Shown here one piece after another: positions 51,513 through 60,414 of a stretch of DNA of 64,000 nt (position 1 is the first letter of the stretch; every line of letters starts with the position of its first letter). This stretch comes from Lachancea mirantina (lineage: Eukaryota > Ascomycota > Saccharomycetes > Saccharomycetales > Saccharomycetaceae). Below the pieces are notes generated by a model. That model was not told the DNA's origin and did no database searches. It saw nothing but the letters and a program-made list of their open reading frames with translations. The stretch covers positions 558,001 to 622,000 of the forward strand of contig LT598466.1 of NCBI GenBank assembly GCA_900074745.1, given 5' to 3'. The position numbers were made by a program, and so were the translations under genes.

Positions 51513-52559
51513 ATGGCTATTCCAGAGCGTAGAATCGGCAGTGGATCTGGTACGGGTTCCGCGGCGGAACTCCGCAGAAACAGCAGCAGCGGCTCTGCGT
51601 CGACACACGAGGCCCCGGCGGCGCCCGGCACAGTCCTGTCTGCCCGCCAGATAATGCTAATTCGCGAGTCCTGGCAGTTGTTGCTGAGCGACGACATTTC
51701 GTACGAAAAGCTATGTGCCTTCGATGCCCGGCTCAGGCACGGCCGCAGCAGCACCGCGGGCGCAGCCGCGCAGGGAGCGGCCGCGACGGCCGCTCCCGAG
51801 ACCGCGACCCGCAAGGCGTACAACTCGACCTCCAGTTCGCTGTTCGCAGAGCAGTTCATCGAGAACTGCTTCCTGCTCGAACCCGCGGTCCAGGAATTGT
51901 TCCCGTCCATCAGGCACGCGCCCATCGGGGTTGCAGGCGTGCTGACCGTTGCCATTAGCAACCTGGAGGACCTGTCCATCCTGGACGGGTACCTGGAGAA
52001 TCTGGCCAAGCGGCATGCTCGTATCATCGGCGTCCAGAAGGGCCATTTCGAGCTGGCCGGCGCTGCGTTCCTCAAGACTCTGCGCGACCGCTTCGGCCGT
52101 TTCTGCACACCGGAATTAGAAGAGACCTGGTCCCGACTCTACGAGTACCTCGCGAACTCGCTCCTGAGCTACGGAGTTGATCCCGTGATAGACCCGGCCG
52201 TGCGCGAGCAACAAACGCGCAGGGCGGTGGTGTTCGAAGTGCCTGCTCTGCGGAGCACCGGTTCTGGAACCGGTGCAGGAGCCGGTGCTGGCCTCGGTTC
52301 TGGCCACGGTTCTGGCCACGGCTCCGGAGCCGGTTCCGGAGCCGGTTCCGGAGCCGGCCCGGGCATAGCCGGACATTCCGCGCAGACCGCGCCGCGGTCG
52401 CCACGCGGTAGCGTGTCGACGTCACGTGGCGCGTGGTCGATCTCGACGCCGCCAACGCCTTCGACCTCGTCTGTGCCTCCGTCGCCCGCGGCCGTCTATA
52501 TGGACCGGCTCAGACAGCCCACAGTGCGCGCAAACCAGAGCGACTGCACGCTCATGTGA
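51513..52559 (+). CDS. globin-like haem protein (YNL234W type) with Gly/Ser-rich tail
   Basis: A 348-residue protein. The globin fold spans about residues 44-225: QIMLIRESWQLLLSDD (helix A), a low-complexity Ala/Ser/Thr insert, FAEQFIENCFLLEPAVQELF (B-C and CD corner), and ILDGYLENLAKRHARIIGVQ with the probable proximal His at 168. KGHFELAGAAFLKTLRDRFG (helix G) and a helix H ending SLLSYGVDP follow. The closest S. cerevisiae protein I can name is YNL234W, a haem-binding globin-like stress protein. The last 120 residues are an Ala/Gly/Ser/Pro tail with repeated GSGAGSGAGSG and GSGHGSGHG. The gene is strongly GC-rich and lies between ADH1 and PHM7, where S. cerevisiae has no globin gene. An oxygen-sensing or stress role is only a guess. 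Confidence 0.75.
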   Translation: MAIPERRIGSGSGTGSAAELRRNSSSGSASTHEAPAAPGTVLSARQIMLIRESWQLLLSDDISYEKLCAFDARLRHGRSSTAGAAAQGAAATAAPETATRKAYNSTSSSLFAEQFIENCFLLEPAVQELFPSIRHAPIGVAGVLTVAISNLEDLSILDGYLENLAKRHARIIGVQKGHFELAGAAFLKTLRDRFGRFCTPELEETWSRLYEYLANSLLSYGVDPVIDPAVREQQTRRAVVFEVPALRSTGSGTGAGAGAGLGSGHGSGHGSGAGSGAGSGAGPGIAGHSAQTAPRSPRGSVSTSRGAWSISTPPTPSTSSVPPSPAAVYMDRLRQPTVRANQSDCTLM

Positions 52560-53331
52560 GGCGATGCGCCCCCGTCTGCGCCCGAACTAAACTCGTATCT
52601 ATTCTGCATAACTCTTCCGCCCCTCTGCATTCGTCGCCGTTCACCCGCACAGGCGGTGCCTGCCCGCGTGCATGCCCTGCATCCGTACACCCGGCGCTCC
52701 TGGCACCCAAACACCGCCGTGGTCGCGTGACCGCGTATCTTGCTTCCCTCGGGGTTTATAACCGTCGTCCGGCGTGCGCTCTTGTGTTCTTACGTCAACA
52801 TCACGTACCGGGGTCTGGCCCCCTGCCCCCGCCGCACAGCCCTGGAAACCTAATTGCATGCGCGTTTGCACTGGTTTACATCATAGAGGATTAGGTCACT
52901 GCTGTTCGGTGCATCCCAGAGCAATCCCTGGCCAAGTTGACGCTGATGCCTATGTCTACGGGGTTTCGCTCGCGGGCTCGCATATATGTTTGTGGTGGGT
53001 TCGCGGTTGAAGACGGGGTGATTCCTAGTGGGTACAAGAGAAGCCAAAAGCGTTCTTTGCAGAAAAAGAAGGTTCTGGAACTTACGGAACAAACAAAAAG
53101 ATAAACCCCACACGACTCGGCGTTCTGCTCCTCTGTCGCCCCTCCTCTGTTTCTTTTTTTGGTCCCCAAAAAAAGAAGGTGTGACGTCAGGTGACACAAA
53201 AACGAGCACTTGTTGCTTTCAAGGGGCCCGGCGGCTAAATTTGTCCAACAGTATAAGAAGAGCCCCCCGTTCGGAGTTCTAGAGGATTCTAGAACGACCA
53301 CTTCAAACCACCACACACCACCAGCGCAAAC
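52560..53331. promoter_or_regulatory. PHM7 upstream region
   Basis: A 772-base stretch between the globin stop and PHM7. It holds a perfect CRE/ATF palindrome, TGACGTCA, at 53182-53189, 143 bases before the PHM7 ATG, and a TATAAG element at 53252-53257. This suggests control by a Sko1- or Aca1-type bZIP factor. Confidence 0.5.
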
Positions 53332-56277
53332 ATGGCAAGCGACAAGCAGCCAGTCAGCTCGTCGACATCGGCGTTTGTGACAACCCTGATCCTGTACGGG
53401 ATCATCTGCATCGTGTTCGTGCTGCTGTTCACGCGGCTACGCCCCAAGAATCCACGGGTGTACCAGCCACGTGCCCTGAAGGACGTGATCACGGTGCCAG
53501 AAGAAGAACGCACCGAAGAAGTTCCCGCTGGCAGCTACCAATGGGCTCCGTTTCTGCTGTCCAAGCCCCACTCGTTCCTCATCCAACACGCGGGTCTGGA
53601 CGGGTACTTGTTTTTGCGGTATTTGTCCATCTTCGGCGGCTTGTCCCTCCTGGGCATCGCGCTTTTGTTCCCGATCTTGTTACCGGTCAACGCAACCAAC
53701 GGTTACAATCTGAAAGGTTTCGAACTGCTGGGATTCTCAAACGTGAAAAACAAAAACCGGTTCTACGCGCACGTGTTCTTGTCCTGGCTCTACTTTGGAC
53801 TCGTCATCTACGTTCTATTCCGCGAACTTTACTACTATGTGTCGTTGCGTCACGCCGTTCAGACCAGCCCACTCATGGACGGGCTGCTCTCGTCGCGCAC
53901 CATGCTCATCACTGAGCTTTCTCCCGACTTGAGCAACGAGTCCGAAATGCAACGTCGGTTCCAAAACTGTCGTAGCGTGGTGTTCGCGCGCGACCACTCG
54001 GAACTCGAGAAGCTTTGTAAAGAACGTGCCAAATACGCCAAAAAGTACGAAAACACTCTGAACAAGGTGATCCGCAAGTCTCTCAAGGTCCGCAGGAAGG
54101 CGGAGAAAAAGGGCAAGCTCGAAGAACTCGTGAAAAATAAGCCGGAAAACGATCTGGAGACGTACATCCCGCAAAACAAGCGGCCTCGCCACAGATTGGG
54201 TAAAATCCCACTTCCATTTGTGGGAGGTGAAAAAGTCGACACTATGGAATATTCTTGCAAGCGTATTGCCGAGCTCAATGACGAGATCAACGCCAAGCAG
54301 CAGGACTGGGAATTGCAAGATAAGGTGGGCGCTTGCTTCCTTGAGTTCAAGACTCAGCTCGACGCGCAGCGCGCATACCAGTCCGTGTCTTTTGTTCTCG
54401 AAAAAAAGAGTTACGACAAGTGTTTGATAGGTTGTGCTCCGGAAGAAGTGGTGTGGAGCAATATGGGGCTGTCCCGGAAAACCCGTCTGTCCAAGCGCGT
54501 CGTCGCGAACACCCTCATGTGTCTCATGATTATATTTTGGGCCATCCCTGTCGCTGTGGTGGGCTGTATTTCCAACGTCAATTTCCTCACCAACAAAGTC
54601 CCCTTTTTGAGATTTATCAACAACTTGCCCTCTTTTCTATTAGGTCTGATCACCGGTATTTTGCCCACAGTCGCCCTGGCGATCTTGATATCGCTAGTTC
54701 CTCCCTTCATCAAATTGGCAGGTAGGAAAAGTGGATCTATGACCGAACAAGAAGTTGAGCTGTACTGTCAAGGCTGGTACTACGGGTTTTTGGTGATTCA
54801 AGTTTTTTTGGTTGTGACGGGTACTTCTGCAGCCTCTGCCACCGTTACAGATATTATTGAAAAACCTTCCAGTGCAATGACTTTACTGGCGCAAAATTTA
54901 CCCAAGGCCTCGAATTTCTACATCGCGTTTTTTCTATTACAAGGTTTGACCATCCCAAGTAAAGGTTTATTGCAAGCAGTCAACTTAATCATGAGTAAAT
55001 TTTTGGGGAGAATCCTGGATGCTACACCTCGTCAGAAATGGAATCGTTACAACACGCTTTCGAAACCTTCATGGGGTATTGCTTACCCAGTGATGGGTCT
55101 ATTGGTTGTCATTTACCTATGTTATTCCATAATTGCCTCCATCATCTTGGTCTTTTCTACAATGACATTTGCGTTTTTCGTCCTGTCCTACATGTACAAC
55201 CTCAACTACGTTTTTGGGTTTTCGTTTGACTTGCGTGGAAGAAACTACCCCAAGGCGTTGTACCAAACTTTTGTTGGTCTCTACCTTGCTGAAATTTGTT
55301 TAATTGGATTGTTTGTCATGGCTAAGACTTGGGGCCCAGTCGTGTTAGAAGCAGTGTTTTTGGCCTTTACCGTGTTGTGTCATTTGTATTTTCAGAGAAG
55401 ATTCATTCCACTATTTGATGCAGTACCATTGAGTGCGATCAAGACTGCTAGAGGTGAGCCCGGTTACGTTTACCCAACAAAGGATCAAGGCTTGCGTGAA
55501 ATTCGCGAAGTTGGTGAACAGTTCAAGGAGGAACTTGATCAAAATGTGACCGGAGGTGTCATACAACCTGCCACTTCTGCTGATCTCAAACGTGCCGGTA
55601 TCTTATCTGATGCTTCCGATGAGGAAAACGATGCACACAACGAACGTCATGTGGCAAACGTGAACGAAACGGAAGAGGACACTACCGATGCTGGTACCAA
55701 GCGCAAATCCTCTAGCATAAATAAAGCTGACTTGACAACCACAAATGATACCAATTTCGTTCCAGAGGACGAGGAGTTCCACAAATACAGCTACGACGAT
55801 GTCAAAGATTTGAAACGCGAGCCCCCCACTGAGGATATGGAAGCTAATGGTGCTGTTGTGGTCAACGCGGATGCAGGCAACGTTTTCGCCGATGCTAACG
55901 CCGTGACGAAGAGTCCTGCCGCGTTCCCATCGAATCTCCCAGATGCTCGTACTTACAAGGACCGTCTTATTGGATTTTTCCATCCGGAAAAGTATCACGA
56001 TTTCAACTCCATCAGGTCTCATCTTCCACATCTTTACAACACAACTGTAAAATATGACAAGGATTTTGTTCCTACAGCATACGCAGATCCTTGTGTTTCG
56101 GACCCGGAGCCTATTATCTGGATTGCCAAAGACCCTATGGGCCTATCAACGCAACAAATCTTGGCTGCTAAGGTTCATCATGTCGATGTACGCGATGATT
56201 TCGCCGGTTATGACGAAAAGAGTCGATCCTATTTCACATTTGCCCCACCAGATTACGAACCGAAGGCAAAGAGGTGA
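53332..56277 (+). CDS. PHM7: OSCA/TMEM63 (CSC1) family membrane channel, PHM7
   Basis: A 981-residue multi-spanning protein like S. cerevisiae Phm7 (YOL084W, 991), a phosphate-regulated member of the calcium-permeable stress-gated channel family. One segment near residues 15-37 is followed by FLRYLSIFGGLSLLGIALLF and a second pair. A cytosolic loop of about residues 190-370 carries the family's RNA-recognition-like fold (SRTMLITELSPDLSN, ACFLEFKTQLDAQRAYQSVS). The pore block follows from about 390 to 700 (MCLMIIFWAIPVAVVGCISN, ITGILPTVALAILISLVPPF). The hydrophilic acidic tail holds a PHM7-type C-terminal domain. The first 1.2 kb uses GC-ending codons heavily while the rest returns to AT-richer usage, a composition step inside one gene. 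Eleven or so membrane segments are expected. Confidence 0.94.
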   Translation: MASDKQPVSSSTSAFVTTLILYGIICIVFVLLFTRLRPKNPRVYQPRALKDVITVPEEERTEEVPAGSYQWAPFLLSKPHSFLIQHAGLDGYLFLRYLSIFGGLSLLGIALLFPILLPVNATNGYNLKGFELLGFSNVKNKNRFYAHVFLSWLYFGLVIYVLFRELYYYVSLRHAVQTSPLMDGLLSSRTMLITELSPDLSNESEMQRRFQNCRSVVFARDHSELEKLCKERAKYAKKYENTLNKVIRKSLKVRRKAEKKGKLEELVKNKPENDLETYIPQNKRPRHRLGKIPLPFVGGEKVDTMEYSCKRIAELNDEINAKQQDWELQDKVGACFLEFKTQLDAQRAYQSVSFVLEKKSYDKCLIGCAPEEVVWSNMGLSRKTRLSKRVVANTLMCLMIIFWAIPVAVVGCISNVNFLTNKVPFLRFINNLPSFLLGLITGILPTVALAILISLVPPFIKLAGRKSGSMTEQEVELYCQGWYYGFLVIQVFLVVTGTSAASATVTDIIEKPSSAMTLLAQNLPKASNFYIAFFLLQGLTIPSKGLLQAVNLIMSKFLGRILDATPRQKWNRYNTLSKPSWGIAYPVMGLLVVIYLCYSIIASIILVFSTMTFAFFVLSYMYNLNYVFGFSFDLRGRNYPKALYQTFVGLYLAEICLIGLFVMAKTWGPVVLEAVFLAFTVLCHLYFQRRFIPLFDAVPLSAIKTARGEPGYVYPTKDQGLREIREVGEQFKEELDQNVTGGVIQPATSADLKRAGILSDASDEENDAHNERHVANVNETEEDTTDAGTKRKSSSINKADLTTTNDTNFVPEDEEFHKYSYDDVKDLKREPPTEDMEANGAVVVNADAGNVFADANAVTKSPAAFPSNLPDARTYKDRLIGFFHPEKYHDFNSIRSHLPHLYNTTVKYDKDFVPTAYADPCVSDPEPIIWIAKDPMGLSTQQILAAKVHHVDVRDDFAGYDEKSRSYFTFAPPDYEPKAKR

Positions 56278-56657
56278 ACGATGTTCTCATATTAGATCGC
56301 TACGGGTTTGAGGAGATGGCCACAATGCCTAACAGACCAACAAATATCTGACTCCAAAGTTTGGTTGGATTAAATTCTCGTTCATTCACAAGACAATAAT
56401 CATTTAATATATAATCGAATCCAACGGCCGTACCAGTTTCGTTTCTGGTCTTCAAGATTTAACTGTGTTATATCATCTGTAGCTGTCAATCGATGTTAAC
56501 ATTTTAAACTCAAGAACGGGAATGTTTTATGCCTAAAATTAGAGTCTTTGATTCTGACCACGATCAAGCCTCTAATTGCTCTATTGTCTTTCTGATGACT
56601 AAGCGGCTACCGTGCTTTTATTTTCTCGGTTATGGATGAAGCCTTTTCACTAACAGG
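56278..56657. other. convergent 3' region of PHM7 and MDM20
   Basis: A 380-base AT-rich gap between two convergent genes. Only 3' ends are expected here; no feature is recognised. In S. cerevisiae PHM7 and MDM20 are not adjacent, so a rearrangement joint lies here. Confidence 0.45.
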
Positions 56658-58985
56658 TTAAAGATTCCGTACCAGCTTTAAGCTTGTCATAAATCCTTGT
56701 CGAATGTTTTCTACGCGATGAGAAAATCCAAGACGCTCTATCAACGAATTATCCAAGTCTAATCCTTCCCATTGTTTCGCATAGCTCATATGCAATTCAG
56801 AGCATGCATCTCTCAGCAATTGCAGTTCCAATTTGATCTTCTTCTTACAGGTAGCATCTTTAATTCTTTTAATACCATCTAAGGTCTTAAGTGTTGTTAA
56901 TTGTACGCAGTAATCATGTGTCAGTAGCCACGTCTCTGTGTGCAAATGAGGCTTGTCGTTCAACGAGTCGAGAAGCCACTCGGCGCTTTGTTCACATCCA
57001 TCCCGATATAGCTTCTTGAGAAGGGAGAAGGACCATCGCTCGCTTTGGGTCATCTTATCTGTGCTGTAAGCATCGAGAAACCGGCAAATGTCGATATTCT
57101 CTTCGCCGGTGCTAATTGATTCAACTAGCATTTCTCTGAGACCGGATGCCAGAGTCCACGATTGGTCTGTTCTTGCATATTCAAGTATCTTTGAGCAACT
57201 GGAAGCGATTGGCTCTAGGATCACATAATCTCTGTTATCAACAAGCTCTAGTCTATCGGTTGCACCATATGCATTAAAATTTGATAGTTCCAAAGCTCTC
57301 CATGTGGAATGCATATTTTTTAAAAGCTCGCCACGTTTGTCGTTCAATAAACGTGAAAGTTGGAGTGACTCCGCCATGTCGTTCCACCGCGAAATGGATC
57401 TCTGAAGCTTGTCATACAAATCTATCATGCCGACCACTTTGGCAAAGCAACTTCTTTCGAATGCGATGCGTATGAATTGGGGAAGGCTGGCGGCAGATTC
57501 GTAAACTTTAGCTCCAACAATGAAATCGGAGAGGACGGATGAATTTTTATCTGGAAATCGTGAGGAGAACCGCGACGACACAAGATAACTAATCGTGTCG
57601 GTTTGTACATTCTTCACTTTCAATTGTTCATACTGCTCTAAGGCCAAGCTTGGTACTCCGACATAATTGTAAAGTATAATCAGCCAAACTCTTGTTTCGT
57701 AATTGAAGCAATCCTTCTTCTGGTAGTTTTCGAGAAGGGCTATGGCCGTCGCAGCATTTTGAAGAGTCAAGTTCTCATCCCTAACTAAGTCTTGAATGAT
57801 ATTCAAGAGAAGGTAGGAACAAGCGGAGTAATCGGTGTCAAGTTTGTTCTTGATTTCGGATTCGTGTTTTATCAAAAGTTCGATAGACGATTCGACAATT
57901 TTCTCACCAGAGAATTTGAGGACATTGCAATCATGAAGCAACCCGGGCGGTAGCAACTCTAATACACTGAAAAGGCTGCTATCGTCGATGAACTCTCTAT
58001 AACGTTGTATGTCAACGTGACAGCAGGGTTTGTTGTGAAATTTCGACAGATACGTTTCCAAAGAGCGCTCGCTTATTTTCCCATCAAAGCTCAAATCCAG
58101 CTCGAACGTTGCCAATCGGTAGTTTCTCGAATCTCTTCTTTTGAGTTCTTGCTCAGCAATTTCACGAGACAGATCAAGTGCCTTGGTGCTTTTGATGAAT
58201 TCACACAAAAGATCGTAGTCGTCCAGGCATGCTAAAAGCCTCTGACACACGTAAACCATACGATCATCATCATTAAGAACTTTCAAATGCTTTATAATAA
58301 AATTTTTCAAGTGCAAATCAACACTTGTTCGCTCATTGTCCCCACAAAGCGTGGGTAGAACGATTTCAACGATTTCTTGAGATTTGTCACCGCAAAGTTC
58401 GCATAGGTGGCAGAAAACGATTAGTTCCTGATTGTTTTTGAAAGGTTTGACAGAGCTCAAAGACTTGTAGCTCAATTGCAAAAGCAAATTTCTTTTCTGT
58501 TCGGTCAAAAGATTTTCTCGAAGTTTGACCAGCCCCACCGTGGCGAGCGCGTTCCAAAAGTAAACTTGCCGTGGATTTGTGGAAAGACGCGGCAGTTGGA
58601 AACTCGATTGTTGTAAATGCATGAAGTTCAAATCTTCTAACGATTTGGTGAACCATTGATACCCAATTTCAAAATTCGGATATTTCTGCATAGCCCTAGC
58701 GTACACATCCAGCGCTTTTCCGTACATGCCCAATTCTATCAAGAACCTGTGGAGTAAATGCAAAGAATTCGCATCATTTGGAGGAGACACACCGCTCAAG
58801 ATGGGTGCCAACCCCCTTTCGAAGCTGAATTTTTTACGATTTTGTCTGAACTTGACATATTGCTCTAAAATCTTGGGGAAAGTCGCAAAGGGCGCCGTTT
58901 TAACGAGTTTCGCTACCAATTGATTCGCAGTCTTAAAATTAGATCGTTCTATCGCATCCAAAACCTCATCTTGATTAACGCTCAT
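56658..58985 (-). CDS. MDM20: NatB N-terminal acetyltransferase auxiliary subunit, MDM20
   Basis: A 775-residue TPR-like helical protein, the ribosome-bound partner of Nat3 in NatB, which acetylates Met-Asp, Met-Glu and Met-Asn starts and supports actin cables and mitochondrial inheritance. Similarity to S. cerevisiae Mdm20 (796) begins at VLDAIERSNFK and runs to the end (KLVRNL). Good blocks include FHNKPCCHVDIQRY, ILENYQKKDCFNYETRVWLI and TTLKTLDGIKRIKDATCKKK. The frame also has an ATG at 59072, but homology and the shared BRX1 promoter elements favour 58985. Confidence 0.9.
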   Translation of the reverse strand: MSVNQDEVLDAIERSNFKTANQLVAKLVKTAPFATFPKILEQYVKFRQNRKKFSFERGLAPILSGVSPPNDANSLHLLHRFLIELGMYGKALDVYARAMQKYPNFEIGYQWFTKSLEDLNFMHLQQSSFQLPRLSTNPRQVYFWNALATVGLVKLRENLLTEQKRNLLLQLSYKSLSSVKPFKNNQELIVFCHLCELCGDKSQEIVEIVLPTLCGDNERTSVDLHLKNFIIKHLKVLNDDDRMVYVCQRLLACLDDYDLLCEFIKSTKALDLSREIAEQELKRRDSRNYRLATFELDLSFDGKISERSLETYLSKFHNKPCCHVDIQRYREFIDDSSLFSVLELLPPGLLHDCNVLKFSGEKIVESSIELLIKHESEIKNKLDTDYSACSYLLLNIIQDLVRDENLTLQNAATAIALLENYQKKDCFNYETRVWLIILYNYVGVPSLALEQYEQLKVKNVQTDTISYLVSSRFSSRFPDKNSSVLSDFIVGAKVYESAASLPQFIRIAFERSCFAKVVGMIDLYDKLQRSISRWNDMAESLQLSRLLNDKRGELLKNMHSTWRALELSNFNAYGATDRLELVDNRDYVILEPIASSCSKILEYARTDQSWTLASGLREMLVESISTGEENIDICRFLDAYSTDKMTQSERWSFSLLKKLYRDGCEQSAEWLLDSLNDKPHLHTETWLLTHDYCVQLTTLKTLDGIKRIKDATCKKKIKLELQLLRDACSELHMSYAKQWEGLDLDNSLIERLGFSHRVENIRQGFMTSLKLVRNL

Positions 58986-59192
58986 TGGGTAAAATTGGTT
59001 TTGGATGATTCGGTGAGGTTCTTTAATTAAACGTTCATGGCCATCAACAAATTTAAAGATTTCGTCATACATGACATATTCGGGGGAAAATCAACAGCGG
59101 CGGCCAGCGGTGAAAAATTTTAAGCGATGAGCTTCTTGACCGATGACTTTAGTAGTGACAAAGGTAAAACACGAGAGCTTAAATACGACCAA
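58986..59192. promoter_or_regulatory. MDM20/BRX1 divergent promoter with RRPE and PAC
   Basis: TGAAAAATTTT (RRPE, 59111-59121) is followed two bases later by GCGATGAGCT (PAC, 59124-59133). The adjacent pair, 60-82 bases before BRX1, is the classic signature of ribosome-biogenesis promoters, bound by Stb3 (RRPE) and Dot6/Tod6 (PAC) in S. cerevisiae. Confidence 0.8.
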
Positions 59193-60068
59193 ATGTCGTC
59201 GATATTCAAAGCTTTGAAAGGGAAGGACGATTCCAAAACGAAAAATGGCGAGAAAACGTATATGAACAAGCAACGGGCGCTGGTAATCTCGTCGAGAGGA
59301 GTGACTTACAGACATAGGCATTTGATTCAAGATTTGAACAGTCTTTTACCACATTCGAGAAAAGAGCCCAAATTGGACACTAAGAAGGATTTGGGACAAT
59401 TGAACGAGATTGCGGAACTTTACAACTGCAATAATATATTGTTTTTCGAAGCTCGTAAACATCAGGATTTGTATCTATGGATGTCGAAACCACCTAATGG
59501 ACCCACGGTGAAATTTTATTTGCAAAACCTGCATACCATGGACGAGTTGAATTTTACGGGTAACTGTTTGAAAGGTTCCAGACCGATTTTGTCGTTCGAT
59601 TCCAGGTTTGATTCAGAACCTCAATATCAGCTTATCAAGGAGATGTTCTTGCATGCATTTGGGGTTCCTCCACAAGCTAGGAAAAGTAAACCTTTCATTG
59701 ACCACGTTATGTCCTTCAGCATAGTCGACAACAAGATTTGGGTCAGAAACTACGAGATCTCGCATAGTGCGCGTAACAATGACGAATATGCGGATAAAGA
59801 AGATACTCAGGAGGATACATCGCTCGTGGAAATTGGGCCCCGTTTTGTCATGACTCCAATTTTGGTGTTGGAAGGTTCCTTTGGTGGACCCAAGATTTTC
59901 GAAAACAGACAGTACGTTTCACCCAACGTGGTGAGGGCTCAACTCAAACAACAAGCGGCTGCAGAGGCACGCGAAAGAGCCGATGCAGCCGTGCAACGTA
60001 AGATCAAGCGCCGTGAAAACGTGCTTGCCGTCGATCCTCTGTCGAACGAAGCCGTTTTCAGGGATTGA
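59193..60068 (+). CDS. BRX1: 60S ribosome assembly factor BRX1 (Brix domain)
   Basis: A 291-residue nucleolar protein of the Imp4/Brix family, the same length as S. cerevisiae Brx1; with Ebp2 it is needed for early 27S pre-rRNA processing. It starts MSSIFKALKGKDDSK. The Brix domain follows with ALVISSRGVTYRHRHLIQDL, LLPHSRKEPKLDTKKDLGQL, LYNCNNILFFEARKHQDLYL, the sigma70-like FDSRFDSEPQYQLIKEMF and KPFIDHVMSFSIVDNKIWVR. The tail KRRENVLAVDPLSNEAVF also matches. The frame has an upstream ATG at 59127, but the PAC box overlaps it and homology begins at 59193, so 59193 is chosen. Confidence 0.96.
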   Translation: MSSIFKALKGKDDSKTKNGEKTYMNKQRALVISSRGVTYRHRHLIQDLNSLLPHSRKEPKLDTKKDLGQLNEIAELYNCNNILFFEARKHQDLYLWMSKPPNGPTVKFYLQNLHTMDELNFTGNCLKGSRPILSFDSRFDSEPQYQLIKEMFLHAFGVPPQARKSKPFIDHVMSFSIVDNKIWVRNYEISHSARNNDEYADKEDTQEDTSLVEIGPRFVMTPILVLEGSFGGPKIFENRQYVSPNVVRAQLKQQAAAEARERADAAVQRKIKRRENVLAVDPLSNEAVFRD

Positions 60069-60204
60069 AACTACATAGAACTGTACATTAAAAGAATCGG
60101 AAATCAAGTTCACGTCATTTCATTGAATTTTGAATAGTTTCAAGATACACAATTCTCCGAATATATAAGGTGTCATAAGATGCTCCCAGACGGTCGTGTC
60201 TGGC

Positions 60205-60414
60205 TCAATGCTTTTCAGCTTTAGCGGTGTGCTCTTTGATATAGTTGGCAATGAACTTCTCCTCTTCGGCAGAAGCGGCCTTCACCTCTGGTTTTTTAGG
60301 CACTTTGGTTGCAAATGGGTTTGGCAATGCGAGCAAAACGACAGCGGAAATAGTGGCAATAGAGAGTTGATGCGGTTGAACCGTTCTACCCAAAATATGA
60401 TAAGCAGCACCCAT
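60205..60414 (-). CDS. ATP19: mitochondrial ATP synthase subunit k, ATP19
   Basis: A 69-residue inner-membrane protein of the F1Fo ATP synthase, subunit k, which stabilises synthase dimers (S. cerevisiae Atp19, YOL077W-A, 68). It begins MGAAYHILGRTVQPHQLSI, then one hydrophobic segment (TISAVVLLALPNPF) and a charged tail with EEEKFIANYIKEHTAK, all collinear with the yeast protein. The frame runs to 60546 from a TTG; the ATG at 60414 is the true start. A CCAAT box, read CCAATCA at 60543-60549, about 130 bases upstream, fits Hap2/3/4/5 control of respiratory genes. Confidence 0.95.
   Translation of the reverse strand: MGAAYHILGRTVQPHQLSIATISAVVLLALPNPFATKVPKKPEVKAASAEEEKFIANYIKEHTAKAEKH

Noticed and set aside
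52433-52894. 153-codon + frame over the globin 3' end
   Set aside because: It overlaps the globin tail in another frame in GC-rich DNA and has no domain signature.
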